Of a stretch of 42,763 nt of DNA, positions 1 to 7,941 are shown one piece after another (position 1 is the stretch's first letter; the number at the start of each line of letters is the position of its first letter). The notes under the pieces were generated by a model. That model was not told where the DNA came from, ran no database searches, and saw nothing but the letters and a program-made list of their open reading frames with translations. The translations under genes and the position numbers were made by a program. Source of the DNA: Bordetella parapertussis (GTDB lineage: Bacteria > Pseudomonadota > Gammaproteobacteria > Burkholderiales > SG8-41); assembly GCA_945864585.1 (NCBI GenBank), contig CAMBCF010000035.1, positions 1-42,763 of the forward strand, in the 5' to 3' direction.

Positions 1-192
1 CAGGGCGAGGTGCCGAGCCCGGCCAACCCCCCATCCGGGTGCCGTTTTCGTACCCGCTGCTGGAAGGCGCAAGCCCTTTGCGCGGAGCAATCACCACCGC
101 TGCTCGCTGACCGTCCAGACCATCAGGTGGCGTGTCACTTTCCCGTCGAGCTGACTGATACCGCTGCGCCGCTCGCGAACACTTCACGCTAA
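1..192 (+). CDS. Oligopeptide/dipeptide ABC transporter ATP-binding protein, C-terminal end (partial)
   Basis: Only the last 63 codons are present; the frame is open from base 1 to a TAA at 190-192. The peptide contains [19 protein letters not shown], two further Cys residues and a terminal ACHFP. This is the C-terminal extension typical of Opp/Dpp-type ATPases (the oligopeptide HPY domain), which follows the nucleotide-binding domain and contacts the permease. The Walker motifs lie outside the window, so DppD/OppD and DppF/OppF cannot be told apart. The protein would energise peptide uptake at the inner membrane. Confidence 0.85.
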   Translation, partial: QGEVPSPANPPSGCRFRTRCWKAQALCAEQSPPLLADRPDHQVACHFPVELTDTAAPLANTSR

Positions 193-264
193 GAACCCAA
201 AGCCCGACACGATCCTGAAGGCCTGCTCGTGCGGCGGGGAAGGCGGGCGCTTAGCTAGCCAAAT

Positions 265-341
265 TGGTAGGCGCGATTGGACTCGAACCAACGACCCCCA
301 CCATGTCAAGGTGGTGCTCTAACCAGCTGAGCTACGCGCCT
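265..341 (-). tRNA. tRNA-Val (anticodon GAC)
   Basis: The reverse complement folds as a complete 77-nt cloverleaf. The 7-bp acceptor is AGGCGCG with CGCGCCT, the D arm is GCTC with GAGC, the anticodon stem CCACC/GGTGG encloses TTGACAT (anticodon GAC), and the T arm is GTTGG-TTCGAGT-CCAAT. The discriminator A and a genome-encoded CCA follow. GAC reads the valine codon GUC. No other tRNA is adjacent. Confidence 0.96.
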
Positions 342-454
342 GAAAAAAGGCGATTTTATCGGAATCGGCTTTACATAGCCACACCCGCTTTCAATTCCCC
401 AAGGGTCTGGCGCCGCGCTATGATCCCGCTATCGGATTTGGCGGGAACACAGTC

Positions 455-859
455 ATGGACATGAAACGGCGGCGATCTTCAACTTCGGTAACGCTGGTGT
501 TGATCAGCGCGTCGGCGCTGACTGCCTGCGGTCAGCAAGCGCCACCCAGTGCCAGCACCATGCGGCGCGATACCTATACCTCGCAAGCCGATTGCGCGAA
601 GGATTGGGGGGCTGATCCCGCCAAGTGCGAACCACGGCGCATCGGCAGCGGCAGTTCCGCCTATACCCATTATTACGGCCCATCGTATGCACACGGCAGC
701 TATGGCAGCACCAACAGCGTGCATGGCGCGGGAACCACCACGGAAGCACGCCCCGGCAGCCGCGCCACCGGCACCGCCCACGTTTTACGCAGCGGCTTCG
801 GCTCCAGTTCGTCATCACACGGCAGCAGCAGCGGTGCGCACGCGAGCAGCGGCAGTTGA
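455..859 (+). CDS. YgiB/YjfM-like (DUF1190) lipoprotein
   Basis: A 134-aa secreted protein with an N-terminal signal and a lipobox-like LTAC ending at Cys25, predicting a lipid-anchored envelope protein. The mature part has a DCAKDWGADPAKCEP segment resembling the Cys-containing repeat of the YgiB/DUF1190 family, then a Tyr/Gly/Ser-rich low-complexity tail with an RSGFGSSSSS-like end, as in E. coli YgiB. The start at 455 is preceded by GGCGGGAA at suitable spacing; 461 is an alternative. The stop lies 7 nt before the downstream ligase gene, so the two are probably cotranscribed. E. coli pairs homologues of both genes (ygiBC, yjfMC). Its biochemical role is unknown. Confidence 0.75.
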   Translation: MDMKRRRSSTSVTLVLISASALTACGQQAPPSASTMRRDTYTSQADCAKDWGADPAKCEPRRIGSGSSAYTHYYGPSYAHGSYGSTNSVHGAGTTTEARPGSRATGTAHVLRSGFGSSSSSHGSSSGAHASSGS

Positions 860-866
860 TGCACTG

Positions 867-1994
867 ATGGAACGCGAGACCCTCACGCCGCGCGCCGGCT
901 GGCAACGCCAGTTCGAAGACCTCGGCTTTCATTTTCACAGCCTCGACGGCGTGTATTGGGACGAATCGGCTTGTTACCGCTTTTCCACCAGCGAAATCGA
1001 CATGATCGAAGAGGCCACCTGGAAACTGCATGAACTGTGCATCGCCGCGGTCGATCACGTGATCACCACACGCGCCTTTAAACCGTTCGCGCTGTCCGAT
1101 TGGTTTATCGATTACGCGGTGGATTCGTGGAACGCCGATGATCCCACGCTGTTTGGCCGCTTTGATTTCAGATACGACGGCATCAACTCACCCAAGCTGC
1201 TCGAATACAACGCCGACACGCCGACATCACTGATCGAGGCCGCTGTTGCGCAGTGGAACTGGCAACAGCAGGTAAAGCCGCGCCACGACCAGTTCAACTC
1301 GCTGCACGAGCGCCTGATCGCACGCTGGAAAGAACTACGCGATCACTATGAAAACCCCGTGCTCTACTTTGCCAGTGTCAAAGACAGCGCCGAAGACCTC
1401 GGCAATATCGAATACCTGCGCGATACCGCGATGCAGGCCGGCTTCACCACGCGGCAGATTGCCATTGAAGACATCGGCTGGCACGACGCCCATGAAAATT
1501 TCGTCGATCTCGATAACAACAAAATTCCGGCGCTGTTCAAACTCTATCCGTGGGAATGGATTGCCGGCGAGGAATTCGGCGCGCACCTGCCCAAGGCGAA
1601 TTTCCCCGTGATTGAGCCGCCGTGGAAAGTACTGATGAGCAGCAAGGCGATTTTGCCGGTGCTGTGGAAACTCAATCCCGGCCATCCCAACCTGCTACCG
1701 TGTTTTTACGAGCAAGCCCAGGCGCCCGCGCAATATGTGCGCAAACCGGTTTACTCGCGCGAAGGCGCCAACGTCGAGATGCATACCTTGCGCGGCACCA
1801 TCTCCCAGCCCGGCACCTACGGCGCCGAGGGTTATGTGTATCAGGCCTATACGCCGCTGCCGGACTTTAACGGCAACTTCCCGGTGATCGGCAGCTGGAT
1901 CATCGGCGACGAAGCCGCCGGCATGGGCATCCGCGAAAACACCCAGCAAATCACCACCAACACCAGCCGCTTTGTTCCCCATTACTTTACCTGA
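867..1994 (+). CDS. Glutathionylspermidine synthase-family ATP-grasp ligase (YgiC/YjfC type)
   Basis: A 375-aa protein of the ATP-grasp family related to the synthetase domain of glutathionylspermidine synthase; E. coli YgiC and YjfC are the close types at about 386 aa. The family signature PKLLEYNADTPTSLIEA lies roughly 110-125 residues in, and the C-terminal half carries SREGANVE and GSWIIGDEAAGMGIRE, typical of the nucleotide and Mg-binding region. The open frame extends upstream to 549, but that part lies over the lipoprotein gene in another frame and is not family-like, so ATG 867 is chosen. There is no N-terminal amidase domain, as expected for the YgiC branch. The substrate is unknown, probably a peptide- or amine-like acceptor. 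Confidence 0.88.
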   Translation: MERETLTPRAGWQRQFEDLGFHFHSLDGVYWDESACYRFSTSEIDMIEEATWKLHELCIAAVDHVITTRAFKPFALSDWFIDYAVDSWNADDPTLFGRFDFRYDGINSPKLLEYNADTPTSLIEAAVAQWNWQQQVKPRHDQFNSLHERLIARWKELRDHYENPVLYFASVKDSAEDLGNIEYLRDTAMQAGFTTRQIAIEDIGWHDAHENFVDLDNNKIPALFKLYPWEWIAGEEFGAHLPKANFPVIEPPWKVLMSSKAILPVLWKLNPGHPNLLPCFYEQAQAPAQYVRKPVYSREGANVEMHTLRGTISQPGTYGAEGYVYQAYTPLPDFNGNFPVIGSWIIGDEAAGMGIRENTQQITTNTSRFVPHYFT

Positions 1995-2002
1995 GGACCC
2001 TC

Positions 2003-2413
2003 ATGGACATCCTTCAACAATCGATCACCGGATTCCCCGCATTCATTATTTATCTGGCTTCCACGCTGGCCCTGCTCGCGGTATTTCTTTTCATCTACAT
2101 CAAGATCACGCCTTATCACGAACTCCAGTTGATACGCGAAGGCAACGTCGCTGCGGCGATCAGCCTGTCGGGCGCGATGATCGGCTTCACCATACCGCTC
2201 GCCAAGGCGATTGCGCAGAGCGGCAGTCTGCTCGATATGTTGATGTGGGGCGGGATCGCGCTGGTGGTGCAATTGCTGGCTTATGCCGTGGTACGAGTGC
2301 TGATTCCCGGTATTAGCAAAGACATCCCAGAAGGCAAGATCGCGCAAGGCACCTTTCTCGGCATGTTGTCGCTGGCAACCGGCATCCTGAATGCGGCTTG
2401 TATGACCTACTGA
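2003..2413 (+). CDS. DUF350 (YjfL-like) inner-membrane protein
   Basis: A 136-aa protein with four hydrophobic segments, at about residues 12-35, 50-65, 75-97 and 112-132. The YjfL/DUF350 pattern is visible: LIREGNVAAAISLSGAMIGF in the second segment and a C-terminal repeat-like half. GAGG precedes the ATG by 6 nt, and the gene starts 8 nt after the ligase stop, so it ends a three-gene operon. In E. coli yjfL is likewise grouped with yjfM and yjfC. It is a membrane protein of unknown function; the conserved association suggests it works with the ligase and lipoprotein at the envelope. Confidence 0.85.
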   Translation: MDILQQSITGFPAFIIYLASTLALLAVFLFIYIKITPYHELQLIREGNVAAAISLSGAMIGFTIPLAKAIAQSGSLLDMLMWGGIALVVQLLAYAVVRVLIPGISKDIPEGKIAQGTFLGMLSLATGILNAACMTY

Positions 2414-2608
2414 ACTGGAACCGTATACCTCAGGCCCCCGCCACCATCGCATCCGGCACCGCACGCAACGCGGGACGCACACTGGCGGGCCGCAAGGTGT
2501 TGTCGATGAATTTCAAATACTGCGGCCCCAGCTGTGAGAGATCATTGACGATCAATTTGCAAATTGTAATCCGATTACCACCCCCGCACACACCCAGCGC
2601 CGCGGCTA

Positions 2609-3175
2609 TCACTGCTTCCACATTTCGGGCAGCGCGGCCTTGAGGTAATAGGCCATGGAGATCAGGGTCAGCACTGCGGCGACGTAAATCAGCCAGGTGC
2701 CCAACAGCTGAGGACTCAAAACCCACAGCACATCGTGATACAGCAGCATCGGGATCGCCACCATTTGCGTGGCGGTTTTAACCTTGCCCAGAAACGACAC
2801 CGCGATGCTTTTTGAGCGGCCGATCTGCGCCATCCACTCGCGTAACGCGGAGACGGCGATCTCGCGGCCGATAATGATGAGTGCGATCACCGCATCCACG
2901 CGATTGAGTTGCACCAGCACGATCAGCGCGGCGGCCACCATGAGTTTATCGGCCACCGGGTCCAGAAACGCCCCGAACGCGGACGTTTGATTGAACTTGC
3001 GCGCAATCCAGCCATCGAGCCAATCGGTAACCGCAGCTGCGACAAAAATCACCGTCGCCACCAGATTTTGATTCGCCGCCGAGACCCAGCTTTTCTCGAA
3101 ATAAAAAATGCCCACAAACAGCGGAATCAGAATGATTCGCAGCCAGGTCAGCAGGTTGGGGAGGTTAAGTGGCAT
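2609..3175 (-). CDS. pgsA: CDP-diacylglycerol--glycerol-3-phosphate 3-phosphatidyltransferase
   Basis: This enzyme transfers the phosphatidyl group from CDP-diacylglycerol to glycerol-3-phosphate, the committed step toward phosphatidylglycerol and cardiolipin in the inner membrane. The 188-aa protein has several hydrophobic helices and the full CDP-alcohol phosphatidyltransferase motif: D54-G55-x2-A58-R59-x8-G68-x3-D72-x3-D76. Length matches the family. It is the last gene of the minus-strand block. uvrC and pgsA often adjoin in Proteobacteria; here an APH-like gene sits between them. The 195 nt downstream (2414-2608) show no recognisable gene. Confidence 0.95.
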   Translation of the reverse strand: MPLNLPNLLTWLRIILIPLFVGIFYFEKSWVSAANQNLVATVIFVAAAVTDWLDGWIARKFNQTSAFGAFLDPVADKLMVAAALIVLVQLNRVDAVIALIIIGREIAVSALREWMAQIGRSKSIAVSFLGKVKTATQMVAIPMLLYHDVLWVLSPQLLGTWLIYVAAVLTLISMAYYLKAALPEMWKQ

Positions 3176-3253
3176 GGTGGTTCTAATTGTGTTGCCCGCG
3201 AGGGCCGGACGTCAACCTAAAACAGCAAGACACAAACTGCAGCATGCCCGCGT

Positions 3254-4183
3254 TCAGAGCTCGTGTAGAATTCGCGCCAAATCTGCGTGCGCCGCGGGGC
3301 CGAGCATTGGTTGCTGCGCAATCGCCGCCAAATCGCCCACGACGTGCGCGACCAGCCAGGTTTGCATGAATGCATCGCCTACGGGTTGGTCCTGCGTATA
3401 GCCCTCTAGCAATGCCGCGCGTTCCTCGCGCGTGCGCCAGCGGCGCAAATCAAAAACCGGATGGCTGATGTAGGCATCGCCGAAATCTATCAGCCCGGTA
3501 AATTTTCCGCTCGCAGGATCAACGAAGGTATGCTCGTGCCACGGATTCGAATGCAGCGCAACGCGATCTTCGCCATCCGGCAATAACGCCAGCGCGCGCC
3601 GCCCCACTTGCTCAGGCGACAGGGGCAGCGACCAAGGGCGTTTCTCCTGGTGTATCCGCGCCACACTATCGTCGAACAATTCCGTGAAACGCGCGCGCGT
3701 GTCCGCCGCGCTCGCATCGCCGGGAAACAGACCGCTCGCGCCGAACGGCGCCTGCGGCAATTGATGAATACGCCGCAAAGTGCTGCCCAGTTCGCGCATC
3801 ACATCCAGCCGCGCCGCGCCGTCGAGATGCGCATGGCGCAGCGCCACGCCCGGCACCCGCGTCATCACCGTATATTCGAGGTATTTGCCTTCGCGCCCGT
3901 AGCCCAGTACGCGCGGCACCCGCAGCTCGGGCAGCAGCGTGGCGATTTGCTGGAGAAAGAAGTTTTCTTTCTCAAGGCTGGTGCGCGGACGCAATTGCTG
4001 AGGGCGCTGGGTTTTGAAAATGATTTCGGCATCGATGGCGTAAGCGCGCGCTTCGCCGCCCGATTCGTCAACCCCGGTGACGGCGCGCGCGCTGGGCACA
4101 TGGCGCCGCGCGAACGACAACACCAATTCATGATCCAGCACAGGATCAGGCGCATCGGCTTGTATGTAAATATCTTTGGGCAT
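3254..4183 (-). CDS. Aminoglycoside phosphotransferase-fold (APH family) protein with altered catalytic loop
   Basis: A 309-aa protein with the APH/choline-kinase layout. The N lobe has AEIIFKTQR (candidate Lys57) followed by a helix with EKENFFLQQI, a hinge region GKYLEYTVMTRVPG, and a C lobe with LIDFGDA (metal-binding Asp233) and PVFDLRRW. The catalytic loop, normally HxDxxxxN, reads HSNPWHEH at 211-218: the catalytic Asp is Asn213, and the usual Asn is His218. A His at the last position is known in APH(2'') enzymes, but Asn for Asp should impair phosphotransfer. The substrate is unknown and I do not infer antibiotic resistance. A GGGGAG lies 11 nt before the ATG. The gene sits between uvrC and pgsA. 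Confidence 0.75.
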   Translation of the reverse strand: MPKDIYIQADAPDPVLDHELVLSFARRHVPSARAVTGVDESGGEARAYAIDAEIIFKTQRPQQLRPRTSLEKENFFLQQIATLLPELRVPRVLGYGREGKYLEYTVMTRVPGVALRHAHLDGAARLDVMRELGSTLRRIHQLPQAPFGASGLFPGDASAADTRARFTELFDDSVARIHQEKRPWSLPLSPEQVGRRALALLPDGEDRVALHSNPWHEHTFVDPASGKFTGLIDFGDAYISHPVFDLRRWRTREERAALLEGYTQDQPVGDAFMQTWLVAHVVGDLAAIAQQPMLGPAAHADLARILHEL

Positions 4184-4207
4184 GAATTGTTTAACTCCCC
4201 ATTTGCC

Positions 4208-6022
4208 TCAATGCAATTCCTGATAAATTTTCTCGGCCAGCGCGCGGCTCACGCCGTCTATTTGCGCGAGTTCATCCACGCTGGCCGCCTGTAACCCACG
4301 CAAACCGCCGAAATGCGCCAGCAGCCGCTGGCGGCGTTTGGCCCCTACCCCGGTGATGTTTTCCAGCGGCGATTGCGAGCGCGCCTTGCCGCGACGCGCG
4401 CGATGGCCGGTGATCGCGAAACGATGCGCTTCATCGCGGATTTGCTGCACCAGATGCAGACCCGCATGGTCAGGCCCGAGCAGATACGGTTGGTCGCGCC
4501 CGGGTATCCACAAGGCTTCAAGTCCCGGTTTGCGGCCTTCGCCTTTTGCCACGCCCACCAGCGTGACTTCGCTGATGCCCAGTTCATTCATCACCTCGCG
4601 CGCGATGCCTAGCTGGCCTTTGCCGCCGTCGATCAGCACCACGTCCGGCATTTTGCCCTCGCCCGTGACCAGCCTGCGATAACGCCGCTGCAGCACTTCG
4701 CGCATCGCGCCGTAGTCGTCGCCCGCCACCGGCGTGGTGATATTAAAGCGCCGGTAGTCGCCTTTTTGCATCATTGACTGGTCGTACACTACACACGAGG
4801 CGACAGTGGCCTCGCCCATGGTGTGGCTGACGTCGAAGCACTCAAAACGCTGCGCGGATTCCGGCAGGCCGAGCGCCTGCTGCAACGCCGCCAGCCGCGC
4901 TTCCTGATTGGCTTGCAGACTCGCCGTATGCACCGCCCCAATGTGCGCGTTTTTCTCGGCCATTTCCAGCCACACGCGGCGCGGGCCGGTGGGCCGCATG
5001 ATAATTTGCACTTTGTGGCCGGCGTGTTCGCCGAGCATACTTTCGAGCGCTTCGGCGTCCCGCACCTGGCGCGCCAGTATCAACGGCGGCACACTGTGAT
5101 GCTGATAGTGCTGGCTGATGAACGCCTCGATCACCTGATCGTCATCCACCGCGTCGGCGTGTTTGGGATAGTGGTTGTGATCGCCGAGGTGTCTTCCGCC
5201 GCGTATCATCACCAGATTGACGCAGGTGATGCCACCTTCGCGCACGCAGGCGATTACGTCCGCGTCACGCCCCGCCACGTCACTGACATATTGCTTTTCA
5301 CGCACTGCGCGCAGCGCCGAGACCTGGTCGCGGTGCTGCGCGGCGCCCTCGTAATCCTGCGCCGCGGACGCGGCATGCATGCGCATGATGAGGCTTTCGA
5401 CCACTTCATCTTCCTTGCCGGAAAGAAATAATGTTGCACTGCGGATATCGTTGGCATAGTCAGCTTCGGCGATGCGTCCCACGCACGGCGCGGTGCAGCG
5501 GCGGATCTGGTGCATCAGGCATGGGCGTGAGCGATTAGCAAACACCGAGTCTTCACAATTGCGTATGCGAAATACCTTTTGCAGCAGCTGGATGCTCTCG
5601 CGTACTGCCCCCGCGCCGGGGAACGGGCCGTAGTACTGGTTACGCTTGTCGAGTGCACCGCGATGAAAGCTCAGACGCGGAAACTGGTGTCCGGTAATCA
5701 CTAAGTATGGATACGATTTATCGTCTCTAAACAATATGTTATATCTGGGACTTAAAGTCTTTATTAAGTTATTTTCGAGCAGTAGCGCTTCGCTCTCCGA
5801 GCGCGTAACCGTGGTCTCGAGGCTGGCGACTTGCGCCACCATAAGCTGAATGCGCGGCGACAAGCCGGCGGGCTTTTGAAAGTAGGAGGAGACGCGTTTT
5901 TTAAGGTCGATGGCTTTGCCGATGTACAGTACGTCACCCCCGCTACCAAGCATGCGGTAGACCCCCGGCAGGTGCGGCAGATCGGCCAGCGTTGCAGCCA
6001 GATCAGGGTTGGAATCGGACAC
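4208..6022 (-). CDS. uvrC: UvrABC excinuclease subunit C
   Basis: UvrC makes the dual incisions flanking a lesion in nucleotide excision repair after recruitment by UvrB. The 604-aa length is typical. An N-terminal GIY-YIG nuclease is visible (LPGVYRMLG, then DVLYIGKA, residues 18-37), followed by a Cys cluster region, a UVR-like segment near 200-230, the RNase H-like C-terminal nuclease (CFDVSHTMGEATVASCVVY; LIDGGKGQL) and tandem helix-hairpin-helix motifs at the end (ENITGVGAKRRQRLLAHFGG). The predicted start is GTG at 6022. The gene lies 21 nt from the uracil-DNA glycosylase gene, giving a small DNA-repair pair. Confidence 0.97.
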   Translation of the reverse strand: MSDSNPDLAATLADLPHLPGVYRMLGSGGDVLYIGKAIDLKKRVSSYFQKPAGLSPRIQLMVAQVASLETTVTRSESEALLLENNLIKTLSPRYNILFRDDKSYPYLVITGHQFPRLSFHRGALDKRNQYYGPFPGAGAVRESIQLLQKVFRIRNCEDSVFANRSRPCLMHQIRRCTAPCVGRIAEADYANDIRSATLFLSGKEDEVVESLIMRMHAASAAQDYEGAAQHRDQVSALRAVREKQYVSDVAGRDADVIACVREGGITCVNLVMIRGGRHLGDHNHYPKHADAVDDDQVIEAFISQHYQHHSVPPLILARQVRDAEALESMLGEHAGHKVQIIMRPTGPRRVWLEMAEKNAHIGAVHTASLQANQEARLAALQQALGLPESAQRFECFDVSHTMGEATVASCVVYDQSMMQKGDYRRFNITTPVAGDDYGAMREVLQRRYRRLVTGEGKMPDVVLIDGGKGQLGIAREVMNELGISEVTLVGVAKGEGRKPGLEALWIPGRDQPYLLGPDHAGLHLVQQIRDEAHRFAITGHRARRGKARSQSPLENITGVGAKRRQRLLAHFGGLRGLQAASVDELAQIDGVSRALAEKIYQELH

Positions 6023-6043
6023 GATAAATGCCTTTAATCCACG

Positions 6044-6676
6044 CTATTTGATGCGCTGCGCTATAGCGCACACCACCGCGTCGAACATCTCCGGCGTCAG
6101 CCGCCGCGTATTGGTGTTGTAGCGGCTGCAGTGGTAGCTGTCGAACAGCGCACGGCCATCGGGCAGTTCGTGGCAAGCGCCATGCTTGAACGGGTACACC
6201 CGCAGCTTCAAATCGAGCGCGCGCAAAATCGCCTGATGAGAAATATTGCCCAGGGCGAACAGCACTGCTGATTTGGGCAGGGCCGCGATTTCAGCGCGCA
6301 GATAGCCGTTGCAGCGTTTGATTTCATCCGGCAGCGGTTTATTTTCGGGCGGCAGACACTTCACCGCATTGGTGATGCGGCAACCACGCAGCTGCAAACC
6401 ATCGTCCGTGGCAGAGCCCTCAGGCTGATTTGCAAGCCCATGCTTGTACAGCGTTTTATAAAGCAACACACCGGCGTGGTCCCCTGTAAACGGCCGCCCG
6501 GTGCGATTCGCGCCATGCATGCCAGGGGCGAGGCCAACGATCAACAACTTGGGCCTGGCCGCGCCAAACGGCAATACCGGACGCGCATGGTAATCGGGAT
6601 ATTCCCTGCGCACTTGCGCCAGGTGTCGTGCCAGCCGGCTGCACGCGCGGCAATCCAGCAGACTGGTCAGCGCCAT
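6044..6676 (-). CDS. Family 5 (UDGb-type) uracil-DNA glycosylase
   Basis: It would excise uracil and other deaminated bases from DNA, starting base-excision repair. The 210-aa protein has the family 5 motif GLAPGMHGANRTGRPFTGD (about 48-66), in which the Asp/Asn of classical UDGs is absent, as expected of UDGb. It also has SYHCSRYNTNTRRLT near the C terminus. Cys9, Cys12, Cys99 and Cys107 (CRAC and GCRITNAVKC) fit the four ligands of the [4Fe-4S] cluster. The ATG follows AGG at very short spacing. Its position just upstream of uvrC on the same strand supports a repair role. Confidence 0.9.
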   Translation of the reverse strand: MALTSLLDCRACSRLARHLAQVRREYPDYHARPVLPFGAARPKLLIVGLAPGMHGANRTGRPFTGDHAGVLLYKTLYKHGLANQPEGSATDDGLQLRGCRITNAVKCLPPENKPLPDEIKRCNGYLRAEIAALPKSAVLFALGNISHQAILRALDLKLRVYPFKHGACHELPDGRALFDSYHCSRYNTNTRRLTPEMFDAVVCAIAQRIK

Positions 6677-6712
6677 GATCCTGAAAGCGCCTGGCTAATA
6701 CCTGACACGCAG

Positions 6713-6780
6713 TTCCCCTCACCCCCGACCCCTCTGCTTCGCTTCAAGTGTTCCCTAGTCCCAATGGGAGAGGGGAGGTT
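6713..6780. repeat. Dispersed intergenic repeat, copy 1
   Basis: A block running from TTCCCCTCACCCCCGACC through GCTTCAAGTGTTCCC to GGGAGAGGGGA. It matches 32677-32745 closely over about 66 bases, with a single-base gap near the left end and scattered substitutions. Both copies are intergenic. The ends (CCCCTC... with ...GAGGGG) are complementary, so the unit can fold into a hairpin. It occupies most of the 141-bp gap between the glycosylase and nagZ genes. Confidence 0.8.
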
Positions 6781-6817
6781 ATAGCGGTAAATGGTTTGAT
6801 AACCATTTACCGAATAT

Positions 6818-7894
6818 TCAACTGGCAAACAAATCGCCTTCGCGTTTGCCGCTAGTCTGTAGCGTGGCCAACGCGCGCTGGTAGGCGGATGATTTATTCA
6901 GCACCGCCATGCCTTGCGCAGCACCGCGTCCGCGCATCGCCGCCAGCCGCGCTTGCCCGACCGCGGGCATGTGGTAATCGAGCCCCTCCAGCAATTCATC
7001 CGCCGCACCGGCGTCGTTGCACACCAGCACCATGTCGCAGCCTGCCGCCAACGCGGCATTGGCGCGCGCGACGACGCCCCCCGCGCCCGCACCCGCTTTA
7101 GCGCCTTCCATCGACAAATCGTCGCTGAAAATCACGCCGTCAAATTCGAGTTGCCGGCGCAAAATCTGCTTAAGCCATTTGCTTGAAAAACCTGCCGGCT
7201 GCGCATCCACCTGCGGAAAAATCACATGCGCGGGCATGATCGCGCCCAGGCCCGCGCCTATCAGCCTGCGAAAGGGAATCAAATCACATTGCTCGATATC
7301 CACATACGGGCGATCATCCACCGGAACTTCGTGGTGCGAGTCGGCGCGCACATGGCCGTGCCCCGGAAAATGTTTGCCCACCGACGACATCCCGCCGAGA
7401 TTAAATCCATGCACCAATGCCTGCGCCAGCGGCGCGATGATTTCGGGATCGGCATGGAAGGCGCGGTCACCAATCACGCTGCTGCGCTTGAAATCCACGT
7501 CCAGCACCGGTGCAAAAGTAAGATCGACGCCGTGCGCGCGCAGCTCGGTCGCCAGCACGTAACCGGTGTCCTGCGCGAATTGCTTGGCGGTGGCGGCATT
7601 TTTCTCCCACGCCTCACCCAATGACCGCATCGGCGGAATCGCGGTAAAGCCCTCGCGAAAACGCTGCACGCGCCCGCCTTCGTGATCCACCGCGATCAAC
7701 AAGGCCGGCGTGCGCAGCGCATGAATTTCCGCGGTGAGCGCACTGAGTTGCTGCGGCGACTGAAAGTTGCGCGAGAACAAGATCACGCCACCCGTCAGCG
7801 GATGCAACAGGCGCTTGCGGTCGTCATCAGTTAACCCGACGCCGGTCACGTCCAGCATCACGGGACCCATATGTAACTTATTGTTTTTACTCAC
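6818..7894 (-). CDS. nagZ: Beta-N-acetylhexosaminidase
   Basis: NagZ is a cytosolic family GH3 enzyme that removes N-acetylglucosamine from anhydromuropeptides during peptidoglycan recycling. The signature KHFPGHGHVRADSH is present in the middle of the protein, and the nucleophile motif VIFSDDLSMEGA follows. Length, 358 aa from GTG 7894 or 350 aa from ATG 7870, is typical. The start is ambiguous because the GTG lies inside a 13-bp tandem repeat that also carries the acpS stop, and neither start has a strong ribosome-binding site. It is the last gene of the lepA-to-nagZ run. Confidence 0.96.
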   Translation of the reverse strand: MSKNNKLHMGPVMLDVTGVGLTDDDRKRLLHPLTGGVILFSRNFQSPQQLSALTAEIHALRTPALLIAVDHEGGRVQRFREGFTAIPPMRSLGEAWEKNAATAKQFAQDTGYVLATELRAHGVDLTFAPVLDVDFKRSSVIGDRAFHADPEIIAPLAQALVHGFNLGGMSSVGKHFPGHGHVRADSHHEVPVDDRPYVDIEQCDLIPFRRLIGAGLGAIMPAHVIFPQVDAQPAGFSSKWLKQILRRQLEFDGVIFSDDLSMEGAKAGAGAGGVVARANAALAAGCDMVLVCNDAGAADELLEGLDYHMPAVGQARLAAMRGRGAAQGMAVLNKSSAYQRALATLQTSGKREGDLFAS

Positions 7895-7941
7895 TTTTCA
7901 AGCCCATTTTTCCAGCTCACTTCTCGAGCTCATTTTTCCAG
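7890..7941. repeat. Four tandem 13-bp units across the acpS stop and nagZ start
   Basis: On the plus strand the units are CTCACTTTTCAAG, CCCATTTTTCCAG, CTCACTTCTCGAG and CTCATTTTTCCAG, exactly contiguous and 52 bp long. On the coding strand each unit reads like CTGGAAAAATGAG, so every copy carries a Leu-Glu-Lys-stop or start-like triplet. The stop codon of acpS (7930-7932) lies in one end unit and the GTG start of nagZ (7892-7894) in the other. Confidence 0.9.

Noticed and set aside
549-866. Upstream extension of the ATP-grasp ligase to ATG 549
   Set aside because: It overlaps the lipoprotein gene in another frame, is Ala/Pro/Arg-rich and unlike the family.
2430-2726. A minus-strand frame over the pgsA 3' end with a protein-like tail in 2430-2560
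   Set aside because: The tail (KFIDNTLRPASVRPALRAVP) could be a gene remnant, but no family is recognised and most of the frame overlaps pgsA.
3254-4183. Aminoglycoside resistance gene
   Set aside because: The family fold is clear, but the catalytic Asp is missing and the chromosomal context is housekeeping, so a resistance call is not supported.
3608-4294. A 228-aa plus-strand frame over the APH-like gene and uvrC end
   Set aside because: Arg/His/Gln-rich antisense shadow of two recognised genes.
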